A DNA stretch of 64,000 nucleotides from an uncultured Collinsella sp. (lineage in GTDB: Bacteria > Actinomycetota > Coriobacteriia > Coriobacteriales > Coriobacteriaceae), in the NCBI GenBank assembly GCA_900541885.1, contig UQKW01000002.1, positions 95,469 to 159,468 on the forward strand, in the 5' to 3' direction. The notes beneath the pieces are model-generated. The model was not told where the DNA came from. It did not search any database and was given only the letters and a program-made list of their open reading frames with translations. Each line of letters opens with the position of its first letter. Positions within the stretch are counted from its first letter, which is position 1. The translations under genes and the position numbers were made by a program. Below are positions 38,184 to 46,110 of this stretch, piece by piece.

Positions 38184-40424
38184 TTAATCAAACAAACTCG
38201 GCATGTCGTTCTCTTTCATGAGGGCACCGGCGGAGGGCAGGCTCTGCGCGGTGAACTTTTCGGCCGAGACACCGGCGCCAAGGATCTCCTCGGTCGTGCC
38301 GACGGTGGTGACCGAGCGGCCCTTCTTGGCCGTAAAGGCCTGGACGCCCTGCGTGTTGGTGGTCGTCTTGGTCTTGAGCAACGACGTGTTGAAGTTCATC
38401 AAACGATAGTCGCTCGAGACCAGTGCGATGTCGCGGTCTTCCTTGAGCACCTGGGCATACAGCAGCTTGCTGCCGCCGTAGATAGCGTTCTTGAGGCGCT
38501 TGCGGTTGGTCTTGGTGACGTATCCAGAAAGTGCGACACGCACCACGCGGCCGTTCTCAAAGACAAACAGCACGTCGGCCTTATAGTCCTCGGGGTCGAT
38601 GACCCAGATGACGCTCTCGTCGGGTTCCATCTCAAGATCGGTCGGCAGGTACGAGCCCAGCTGGGCCGACTTGGTGTCCTCAAACGCCGCAACCTTGCAT
38701 TTGTACACCTGGCTCTTGTTGGTAAAGACCAGCAGCTCGTGGGTGTTGGAGGACGGGAACTCGATAAAGGGTTTGTCGCCGTCCTTGTACTTGAGCGTGG
38801 TCGCCTTCTTGAGCACGCGGTCCGTCATCTTCTTAAGGTAGCCATCGCGCGAGAGCATGATGGTCACCGGGTACTCCTCGACCTCGGGCTCCAAGCTTAC
38901 CTCGATAACCTCATGGGGCTCGATCCTGCCCGTGCGACGCGGCATCACATATTTCTTGTTGACCGCGGCCAGCTCGTCGCTGATGACCTTCTTGATGTTC
39001 TCCTCGCTGGAGAGGATCTCCTCAAGCTCGGCAATCTCGCTCTCAAGCTTGGCGATGTCCTTGGTGCGGTTGAGGATGTACTCTTCGTTAATGTTGCGGA
39101 GCTTGAGCTCGGCAACAAACTCGGCCTGGGTCTCGTCGATGTCGAAACCCTTCATAAGGTTGGGCACGACCTCGGCTTCAAGCTTGGTGCCACGGATGAT
39201 GGCGATGGCCTTGTCGATGTCGAGCAAGATTGCCTCGAGGCCGTGCAGCAGGTGCAGGCGCTCGGACTTTTTGCCCAGGTCAAAGTTAATGCGGCGACGC
39301 GTGGACTCAATACGCCATTTGACCCACTCGTGCAGAATCTGGCGCACGCCCATAACACGGGGATAGCCGTCGACGAGCACGTTGAAGTTGCACGAGAACG
39401 AATCCTGCAGCGTGGTCGAGCGATAGAGCTTGGCCATGAGCTTGTCGGGGTCGACGCCGCGCTTAAGGTCGATGGCGATGCGCAGGCCCGAAAGATCGGT
39501 CTCGTCGCGGATGTCGGCAATCTCCTTGACCTTGCCCTCCTTGGAGAGCTTGACGATGCGCTCGATGATGACATCGGTCTTGGTGGTGTAGGGGATCTCG
39601 TAGACCTCGATGATGCGCTCTTCGGGAATCCAGCGCCAGCGGGAACGGATCTGGAAGCTGCCAAGACCGGTCTCGATGATCTTCTCCATCTCCTCGCGGC
39701 GGTAGATGATCTCGCCGCCGGTCGAGAAGTCGGGCATGGGCATATACTCGAGCAGGTCGCAGTCGGGATCCTGCAGGTAATGCATGGTGGCGGTGCAGAC
39801 CTCGTTGAGGTTGAAACCGCAGATGTCGGACGCCATGGCGACGCCGATGCCTTTGTTGGCCGAAACCAGAATATTGGGGAACGTGGTGGGCAGCAGGCGC
39901 GGCTCCTTCATGGCGCCGTCGTAGCTGTCAACGAAGTCGACCGGGTCCTTGTCGATGTCCTTAAAGATCTCGGCGCTGATGGGGGAGAGCTTGGCCTCGG
40001 TATAACGCGAGGCGGCGTAGCTCAGGTCGCCCGAATAGTACTTGCCAAAGTTGCCCTTCGACTCCACGAAGGGGGCGAGCAGTGCCTCGTTGCCGGTGGC
40101 CAGACGCACCATCGTCTCGTAGATCGCGGCGTCGCCGTGCGGATTGAGCTTCATGGTCTGGCCCACGATGTTGGCGCTCTTCTGGCGCTCGCCCTTGAGC
40201 AGACCCATCTTGTACATGGTGTAGAGCAGCTTGCGGTGCGAGGGCTTAAAGCCGTCGATCTCGGGGAATGCACGCGAGACGTTGACGCTCATGGCGTAGG
40301 GCATGTAGTTGACCTCGAGCGTCTGCGTGATCGGCTGGTCGGTGACCTCGGAGTGCAGGCCGATGACGTTCTCGGCGTTGACCTGCTTTTTCTTTGGCTG
40401 GTTCTTCGTCTTCTTCTTTGCCAC
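38184..40424 (-). CDS. parC: Type IIA topoisomerase subunit A (topoisomerase IV ParC-like)
   Basis: 746 residues. Cleavage/religation subunit: the catalytic tyrosine is in YAASRYTEAKLS (about 140), the quinolone-pocket region is HGDAAIYETMVRLA, and the helical tower/coiled coil is around 420-480. The C-terminal beta-pinwheel (about 500-720) lacks the GyrA box, so decatenation rather than supercoiling is the likely role. Lysine-rich N-terminus (MAKKKTKNQPKKKQ). It lies 45 bases downstream of the subunit B gene and ends at a shared terminator. Having a topoisomerase IV-type pair in addition to gyrase is unusual among actinobacteria in general but appears typical of Coriobacteriia; I cannot see gyrA/gyrB in this window. 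Confidence 0.9.
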   Translation of the reverse strand: MAKKKTKNQPKKKQVNAENVIGLHSEVTDQPITQTLEVNYMPYAMSVNVSRAFPEIDGFKPSHRKLLYTMYKMGLLKGERQKSANIVGQTMKLNPHGDAAIYETMVRLATGNEALLAPFVESKGNFGKYYSGDLSYAASRYTEAKLSPISAEIFKDIDKDPVDFVDSYDGAMKEPRLLPTTFPNILVSANKGIGVAMASDICGFNLNEVCTATMHYLQDPDCDLLEYMPMPDFSTGGEIIYRREEMEKIIETGLGSFQIRSRWRWIPEERIIEVYEIPYTTKTDVIIERIVKLSKEGKVKEIADIRDETDLSGLRIAIDLKRGVDPDKLMAKLYRSTTLQDSFSCNFNVLVDGYPRVMGVRQILHEWVKWRIESTRRRINFDLGKKSERLHLLHGLEAILLDIDKAIAIIRGTKLEAEVVPNLMKGFDIDETQAEFVAELKLRNINEEYILNRTKDIAKLESEIAELEEILSSEENIKKVISDELAAVNKKYVMPRRTGRIEPHEVIEVSLEPEVEEYPVTIMLSRDGYLKKMTDRVLKKATTLKYKDGDKPFIEFPSSNTHELLVFTNKSQVYKCKVAAFEDTKSAQLGSYLPTDLEMEPDESVIWVIDPEDYKADVLFVFENGRVVRVALSGYVTKTNRKRLKNAIYGGSKLLYAQVLKEDRDIALVSSDYRLMNFNTSLLKTKTTTNTQGVQAFTAKKGRSVTTVGTTEEILGAGVSAEKFTAQSLPSAGALMKENDMPSLFD

Positions 40425-40469
40425 GATTTCCTCTTGAACTTCTTATGGGCCGTCGTTATCGATTTGCTG

Positions 40470-42467
40470 CTATTGCAGGTCCAGCTGGTCCAGATATTCC
40501 TTGCCGTGCTCGGAGATATGGCGCTTGCGGCCCGCTTCGTCGTTGCCCAGCAACAGGTTAAACATGGTCTCCATCTTGGTGACGTCCTCGGGCTCCACCT
40601 TGATCAGGCGACGCGTCTCGGGGTTCATGGTGGTGAGCCACATCATGTCCGGGTCGTTCTCGCCAAGACCCTTGGAGCGGTTGATGGAGCACTTTTGGTC
40701 GCCAATCTCCTTGAGGATGCCGTTCTTCTCGAGCTCGGTGTAGGCAAAGTAGGTCTTCTCTTTGCAGTTGATCTCGTAGAGCGGCGACTCGGCGATATAC
40801 ACGTAACCCTCGTCGATAAGTGTGGGCACCAGGCGGTAAAGCATGGTGAGCACGAGCGTGCGGATGTGGTAACCGTCGACGTCGGCGTCCGTACAGATGA
40901 TGACCTTGTTCCAGTTGAGGTTGTCCAGGTCAAAGGCACCAAGGTTCTTGATGCGCTTGTCTTTGATCTCCACGCCGCAGCCCAGCACGCGCATGAGGTC
41001 CATGATGATGTCGGACTTAAAGATGCGCGGGTAGTCCTCTTTCAGGCAGTTGAGGATCTTACCGCGGACGGGCATAACGCCTTGGAACTCGGCATCGCGC
41101 GAGGTGCGAATGGCGCCTGCTGCCGAGTCGCCCTCTACGATGTAGATCTCGCGACGGTTCTTGTCCTTGGAGCGGCAGTCGATGAACTTCTGCACGCGGT
41201 TGGCCATGTCGGTCTTCTGCTGCAGGTTGGTCTTGATGCTTTGACGCGTCTTCTCGGCGTTCTCGCGCGAACGCTTGTTGATGAGCACCTGCTCCATGAT
41301 CTTGTTGGCGGCGTCTTTGTTCTCGATCAGGTAGGTCGAGAGGCGTTCCTTAAAGAAGGCCGTCATGGCCTGCTGGATAAAGCGGTTGTTGATGGCCTTC
41401 TTAGTCTGGTTTTCATAGGACGTTTGGGTGGAGAAACAGTTGGTCACCAGCACCAGGCAGTCCTGGACGTCCTGCCATTTGATGCCGCTCTCGTTTTTGT
41501 TGTACTTGCCCTGTTGCTTAATGTAAGCATCGATGGCACTGGTCAGAGCGCTGCGGGCGGCCTTCTCGGGCGAGCCGCCATTCTCGAGCCACGATGAGTT
41601 GTGGTAGTACTCCTGCATCATGAAGGTGCGCGAGAAGCACATGCACGCGGTAATCTTGACGTTGTAGTCGGGCAGGTCCTCGCGATCTCGACCGCGACGG
41701 TCGGCCTCGATAAAGAAGGGCTCGGTGAGGTAGTCGGTACCGACCTTCTCGAGCACGTAGTCCTCGATGCCCGTGGGGTAGCAGAAGTCCTCTTCGGAAA
41801 ACTCGCCATCGTCACCTTCGATGCGCAGGCGGAAGGTCACGTTGGCGTTGACCACGGCCTGGCGGCGCATGGTTTCGCGATACCAATCGTGGGGGATGCT
41901 GATGGAGGTAAAGACCTCAAGATCGGGGCGCCACTTGATGGTGGTGCCGGTGCGGTTCTCGTCGCTGGGCTCAATCTCGAGTGCCTTCTTCTTGGCGCCG
42001 ACAACCTTGCCCTTCTTAAAGTGCAGGGAGTACTTGTTGCCATCGCGCCAAACCGTGACGTCCATGTACTCGGAGGCGTACTGGGTCGCGCACGAGCCCA
42101 GGCCGTTGGTACCGAGCGAGAAGTCGTAGTCGCCGCCCTGGTTGTTATTGTATTTGCCGCCGGCGTAGAGCTCGCAAAAGACGAGTTCCCAGTTAAAGCG
42201 CTTCTCGGAGGGGTTCCAGTCGAGCGGGCAGCCACGGCCGTTGTCCTCTACCTGAATGGAGCCATCGCGAAAGGCGGTAAGGGTGATGAGCTTGCCGTAG
42301 CCCTGGCGCGCCTCGTCAACGGCGTTGGACAGAATCTCGAAGGCGGCATGCGCGCAGCCATCGAGTCCGTCCGAGCCAAAGATGACGGCAGGGCGCAGGC
42401 GTACGCGCTCCTCGTCCTTGAGCTGGCGGATACTGTCGTTACCATAGTTTGCGGTGTTTTTTGCCAT
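40470..42467 (-). CDS. parE: Type IIA topoisomerase subunit B (topoisomerase IV ParE-like)
   Basis: 665 residues. GHKL ATPase: NAVDEARQGYGK and VEDNGRGCPLDWNP bind ATP and Mg, and GTNGLGSCATQYASEYM is the glycine lid. Toprim domain: EGDSAAGAIRTSRDAEFQGVMPVRGKILN (about 430-458) and TDADVDGYHIRTLVL. The C-terminal RSKGLGENDPDMMW is the invariant contact to subunit A. The ATG at 42467 starts MAKNTANYGNDSIRQLK, which fits the family, although the ribosome binding site (GAGAG) is modest. An upstream hydrophobic in-frame extension is rejected. First gene of the parE-parC operon. Confidence 0.92.
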   Translation of the reverse strand: MAKNTANYGNDSIRQLKDEERVRLRPAVIFGSDGLDGCAHAAFEILSNAVDEARQGYGKLITLTAFRDGSIQVEDNGRGCPLDWNPSEKRFNWELVFCELYAGGKYNNNQGGDYDFSLGTNGLGSCATQYASEYMDVTVWRDGNKYSLHFKKGKVVGAKKKALEIEPSDENRTGTTIKWRPDLEVFTSISIPHDWYRETMRRQAVVNANVTFRLRIEGDDGEFSEEDFCYPTGIEDYVLEKVGTDYLTEPFFIEADRRGRDREDLPDYNVKITACMCFSRTFMMQEYYHNSSWLENGGSPEKAARSALTSAIDAYIKQQGKYNKNESGIKWQDVQDCLVLVTNCFSTQTSYENQTKKAINNRFIQQAMTAFFKERLSTYLIENKDAANKIMEQVLINKRSRENAEKTRQSIKTNLQQKTDMANRVQKFIDCRSKDKNRREIYIVEGDSAAGAIRTSRDAEFQGVMPVRGKILNCLKEDYPRIFKSDIIMDLMRVLGCGVEIKDKRIKNLGAFDLDNLNWNKVIICTDADVDGYHIRTLVLTMLYRLVPTLIDEGYVYIAESPLYEINCKEKTYFAYTELEKNGILKEIGDQKCSINRSKGLGENDPDMMWLTTMNPETRRLIKVEPEDVTKMETMFNLLLGNDEAGRKRHISEHGKEYLDQLDLQ

Positions 42468-42624
42468 ACTCGCTCTCTCGGTGCTCCTTTGCTGCGTTTT
42501 AGTCATATAGATAGTCAAGGTAGCATAGCCCAGCCCACAGACGATTCCAACCAACACGAAATCCATCGAACAATCGTTCGATTAGATAATGAATGCTTGG
42601 AATGCGGGAGGGACCTGTCCTGTC

Positions 42625-44007
42625 CTATCCAAACATCTGCGGCAGGTCGATGAAGACGGTTCGATCGCTTTCGCCAGCTTCGAAGCCCGAACGGGAGAAG
42701 AATCCATAGCGATGGCACTTGAGTCCCGTTGCCTCGACTTGGGCGATTTCCTCGTCGACCATTTTTTGCGTGATGGGGGATTTGCGGAACTTTGCTTCGT
42801 AGAATGCGTAGCCCTCGGGGTCTTGCGTTACCACATCGAATTCGCCGCTCGTTTTGTTTGCGGGGTCGTCGTACCAGTACTTGCCTATGGCGTCGAAAGC
42901 CGGTTCGATCTTGCCGGTCCTGTTCTGCCGCACGAGGTATTGACGGCAGATCTCCTCGAACATATGAGGAACGTAGTTTTCCTCGAAGTCTTGGAAGACG
43001 TGACGATCATAGAAGACTTCCGAGTCGAGCAGCTGACGCGCTGAGGCATTGCGGAAAACATAGCGATAGTAAAAGAGCGAAAGCGGATCCACTACAAAGT
43101 AGCCAGACTTGCGCTTGTTCGTAGGGTCGTTGATGGGTGCACGCTTTTGGACGATTTCGAGTGACATGAGCTTGTCGAGCACGTCTGCCATGGCCGGACC
43201 GCTCGAGACGTGCGACTGTGCCAGCACGTCCCCCCAACGGGAGTAGCCTTGTGCGAGAGCCCCGAAAACTTCGTTGGCGTTGGTCATCTTCGAGATCTCG
43301 GCGTTGAGATAGGACGGCACCTCGCTTTCTAAGCGGGCGCCAGGTTCCGTGACGAGCTCGATGATGTTGTCGCGTACGCTTTGGGATTGATCGATGAGGC
43401 GATTGTAAAAGGGGATACCGCCAAAAACGCTATAGAGCCGCACCTTGTCCTCGGGCGAGAACGCGGGATAGAACTTCGCAGCGTCAAAGTAATCCATGGG
43501 CTTAAGCTCAAGCGCGAGATCAATTCGCCCGTAGAGGGGGCTTTCATGCTCGATGAGGGATTTCATAATCTCAACGTAGGAGCCGCACAGGACAATGTTT
43601 AAACGTGAGTCTTCCCTGTGGGCGTCGATTGAGGTCTGAAGAATGCTGTCTAGGCCTTTAACCGCATCTCTCAAGTAGGGGTATTCGTCGAGAACGAGGG
43701 TAATGTTCTTGTCTTTAGCTTGGGCAAACAGAAATTCGATGAGCTCGCGGATGCCTGTGAAGGCGAGCGGAGGAAAGCTCAGCGCTTCAGCAACAAGGAC
43801 GGACAGACTCTCGAGGTTGTCTGCCTCGGAGGTTTGGCGGCACTCGTAATAGACCGTTGCGACGTCCGACAAATCGGTTAGCGCCTGCTTGATGAGCTCA
43901 CTTTTTCCGACGCGACGCCTGCCGTAAATGAGAACATTGCGCTGCTCGGGTGCTTTGAGCGTTTTCTTAATACGGGCGAGCTCACGCTCCCTGCCAATAA
44001 ATTCCAC
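42625..44007 (-). CDS. AAA ATPase with DUF234-like C-terminal domain
   Basis: 460 residues. FIGRERELARIKK at the start and Walker A GRRRVGKS (29-36), Walker B ITLVLDEYPYL (about 101-111), and NIVLCGSYVEIM as sensor 1 place it in the archaeal-type ATPase family. A winged helix (DVLAQSHVSSGPAMADVLDKLMSLEIVQKRAPIND) links to DUF234 (VVDPLSLFYYRYVF, then EFDVVTQDPEGYAFYEAKF), a restriction-endonuclease-like fold with likely catalytic E-x-D and E-x-K. The start is a GTG at 44007; its GGAAGGAA ribosome binding site lies inside a long inverted repeat. Same general architecture as the ATPase at 28893, but a different subfamily. Isolated gene; function of these families is unresolved. Confidence 0.88.
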   Translation of the reverse strand: MEFIGRERELARIKKTLKAPEQRNVLIYGRRRVGKSELIKQALTDLSDVATVYYECRQTSEADNLESLSVLVAEALSFPPLAFTGIRELIEFLFAQAKDKNITLVLDEYPYLRDAVKGLDSILQTSIDAHREDSRLNIVLCGSYVEIMKSLIEHESPLYGRIDLALELKPMDYFDAAKFYPAFSPEDKVRLYSVFGGIPFYNRLIDQSQSVRDNIIELVTEPGARLESEVPSYLNAEISKMTNANEVFGALAQGYSRWGDVLAQSHVSSGPAMADVLDKLMSLEIVQKRAPINDPTNKRKSGYFVVDPLSLFYYRYVFRNASARQLLDSEVFYDRHVFQDFEENYVPHMFEEICRQYLVRQNRTGKIEPAFDAIGKYWYDDPANKTSGEFDVVTQDPEGYAFYEAKFRKSPITQKMVDEEIAQVEATGLKCHRYGFFSRSGFEAGESDRTVFIDLPQMFG

Positions 44008-44114
44008 TTACTCGGTTCCTTCCGACTCGGTTTTGTCCGAGTTAATTGTATCGCATGGATCAGTTTATGCTCGAGTTTACTCGGACAAAACCGAGTCGGT
44101 TCTGCCCGAGTAAA
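44008..44114. promoter_or_regulatory. Long inverted repeat upstream of the second ATPase gene
   Basis: A perfect 21-base arm at 44022-44042 (CCGACTCGG to GTCCGAGT) is the reverse complement of 44079-44099, and similarity extends outward to about 39 bases per arm. Within each arm ACTCGG and CCGAGT are themselves inverted around TTTTGT, giving four half-sites. The left arm covers the ribosome binding site of the ATPase gene. Confidence 0.75.
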
Positions 44115-44408
44115 TTTGAAGGCGGCCGAATGCGTCTTGCTGCGTTTGCGGTTGGATACGTTGTCGAAAACGTGTCGTGCGGATTGTTGGATTGAATCGA
44201 ACATTGGGACATGCGTCTCGTTTTGTGGGCCGAGGGTATGCGAACTGGGGCCCTTTTGGTCTGAAAGGGGGTCTAACGGGGCGTTATTTGGGCCACGGGT
44301 CACTTCGCCGGCGCCGTGTTTCGTCATACGCTCATTGTGGAAGCCGATGCCACGGGGCGACGAAGGCCTCGGGCAACGGATGAGCTGCAAGCGAAAGGAG
44401 CGGTGAGG

Positions 44409-45425
44409 ATGATGAAGCCCATGACGAAGAAGCTGCTGTTAGGAATTCCCACCGTGGCGCTTTCGGCTGTGTTGGCGTGTACGCTTGCTGGCTGCGGCGG
44501 TAATGCGCCGAGTGGCTCGGGCGGGAGCGCACCTGTGCAGGAGAAGTCCAAGAAGGCCAAGGCCTATGATTCGCAGACGGTTGAGGTAGCAGGCATTACC
44601 AATGAGTCTGTGGCTCACGGTACGTTCTATCGCGGCGATGCCAAGCTGCAGGACGGCTTTTACCTGCACATCAAGATTACCAACAACAACACAAAGAACA
44701 GGACGTTCAGTTCCTTTAACGTGCATGCTGCCCAGGGCGATCTTGAGGCAGGCGACCCGTTGTTTACTTCCGGCAAGGCGGCCGTGCTCGACTACGTTGC
44801 AAGCGAGGCTCCCGATGAGCTGCACGAGGGCATCGACCTTTCCGAGAGGCCAGATATCGGCCCGGGCGAGACCGTTGAGTACGTGTATTTCTGGGCGCCC
44901 AAGACGGCGTACTACGGGCCCATCACTGTCGAGTTCGTAGACGCTTATGCCCCTGCCAAGAATCATGAGGCCATGCACTTTGACACCACGGGATGCGAGA
45001 CCAAGGAGTTCAAGGCGGCCGGCGGTGTGGCCGATTCTGGTGACGCGGCCAACATGACCGGCATCGATTGCGCATCGTACAGTATCGAGGCCGCCGATGG
45101 GTACACGCTGGATTCGTCCAACGAAGAGCACGAAAAGGCAGACTTCTTCCACGACGAGACTGGAGGACGCCTGAACATCAACATCTTCCCGCGCTCGCCG
45201 GAGGAAGAGGTTGCAAGCCTAGAGCAGATCTACGAAGGCAAGGAGACAACAACCGACCAGGTCGAGTACAACGGCATAACGTGGCTGCGCTTTACCGGTC
45301 CCGACAACGGCCATACACTGTTTGCGACGGCTCCCGCAACGGGTGAAACCGTCCGCGTGTCGATCGGCTGGAAGATCGACTGGGATGCTGCCGTGCCCAT
45401 GATGGAGGCGCTGAAGCTCAAGTAA
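44409..45425 (+). CDS. Secreted lipoprotein with DUF5067-like domain
   Basis: 338 residues. Lipoprotein signal: positive start MMKPMTKKLL, hydrophobic core and lipobox LAGC (Cys at about 24), followed by a G/S-rich linker. The region 60-180 (GFYLHIKITNNNTKNRTFSSFNVHAAQGDLEAG, then DIGPGETVEYVYFWAPK) matches the immunoglobulin-like DUF5067/DUF4352 domain common in Gram-positive lipoproteins. The C-terminal 120 residues form another alpha/beta domain (GRLNINIFPRSPEEEVASLEQIYEGKE). Start 44409 has AAAGGAG eight bases upstream. Single gene with a terminator behind it. Function unknown; a telecoprotein-type or substrate-binding role is speculative. Confidence 0.85.
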   Translation: MMKPMTKKLLLGIPTVALSAVLACTLAGCGGNAPSGSGGSAPVQEKSKKAKAYDSQTVEVAGITNESVAHGTFYRGDAKLQDGFYLHIKITNNNTKNRTFSSFNVHAAQGDLEAGDPLFTSGKAAVLDYVASEAPDELHEGIDLSERPDIGPGETVEYVYFWAPKTAYYGPITVEFVDAYAPAKNHEAMHFDTTGCETKEFKAAGGVADSGDAANMTGIDCASYSIEAADGYTLDSSNEEHEKADFFHDETGGRLNINIFPRSPEEEVASLEQIYEGKETTTDQVEYNGITWLRFTGPDNGHTLFATAPATGETVRVSIGWKIDWDAAVPMMEALKLK

Positions 45426-45452
45426 CGCCGCGAGTCTCACGTCAGGCGACTC

Positions 45453-45487
45453 AGGGCTGGCTCCGAGTTATCAGGGCCAGCCCTTTT
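45453..45487 (+). terminator. Rho-independent terminator after lipoprotein gene
   Basis: AGGGCTGGC (45453-45461) pairs with GCCAGCCCT (45476-45484), then TTTT. It lies between converging genes. Confidence 0.8.
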
Positions 45488-45534
45488 GGTGTTCGATGAG
45501 CCGAGTCGGCGTCTCTCGCAAAGGTAACTGAGAG

Positions 45535-46110
45535 CTAGTGAGGCTTATCAGAATTGACCTCATCGGCGGTGTCGGTTTCGAGCGCCGTGCGGCGGGCGCT
45601 GTAGGCGACGAGGCCGGCGCCTGCTGCGGCGAGTGCTGCTGCGGCTGCCGTAAGGGGAGCGTTGACATCGCCCGTGCCCGCAAGCGCGCCCGCTTTTCCG
45701 GGGCGCTTGTTATTGCCGTGATCCTTGCCGCTGCCAGAGCCACTGCCGCTACCGGAGCTGCTTCCGCCGGAGCCGCCACTGCCGTCCGCCGTCATCGGTG
45801 CATCGTGAAGCCCCGTCGTATCCGCGTTGTCGCATACGCCGACCTGAACTTCTGAGCGTTCGCATGCCGCGTCGGGCACATGAAGCTCGTGCAGTACGGC
45901 ACCCAGCGCCGAGTTTGCGCCCAGTCGAATTTCCTCGAGCGTTACGGGATCGAGCGCCACCAGATTACGCGCCTTCGCATACAGCGTTACACGTTTGCCC
46001 ACCTCGTCGCTCCAACTCTCGGGGATGGCGAAGCTCATGCGGAACTGTGCCGTGCAACCCGGTGCCAGCACGGCGTTGCCACTGTCGGCACCAGCGGGTG
46101 CGTTGCAAAA
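45535..46110 (-). pseudogene. C-terminal anchor part of the large surface protein, out of frame with the main part
   Basis: From about 46110 to 45535 another frame continues the large surface protein: NAPAGADSGNAVLAPGCTAQFRMSFAIPESWSDEVGKRVTLYAK, a domain of about 80 residues, then a G/S-rich spacer (GGSGGSSSGSGSGSGSGKD) and a cell-wall sorting signal with LAGTGD, a hydrophobic alanine-rich helix and a positively charged tail, followed by 15 further residues. LAxTG is the variant recognised by actinobacterial class E sortases. Without a shift at the T tract (46107-46110) this part is not made. See the entry for 46035-49886. Confidence 0.7.

Noticed and set aside
38136..41597. Open frame of 1153 codons on the plus strand opposite parC/parE
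   Set aside because: Antisense shadow: leucine/valine/aspartate repetitive translation without any family motif, covering two conserved topoisomerase genes.
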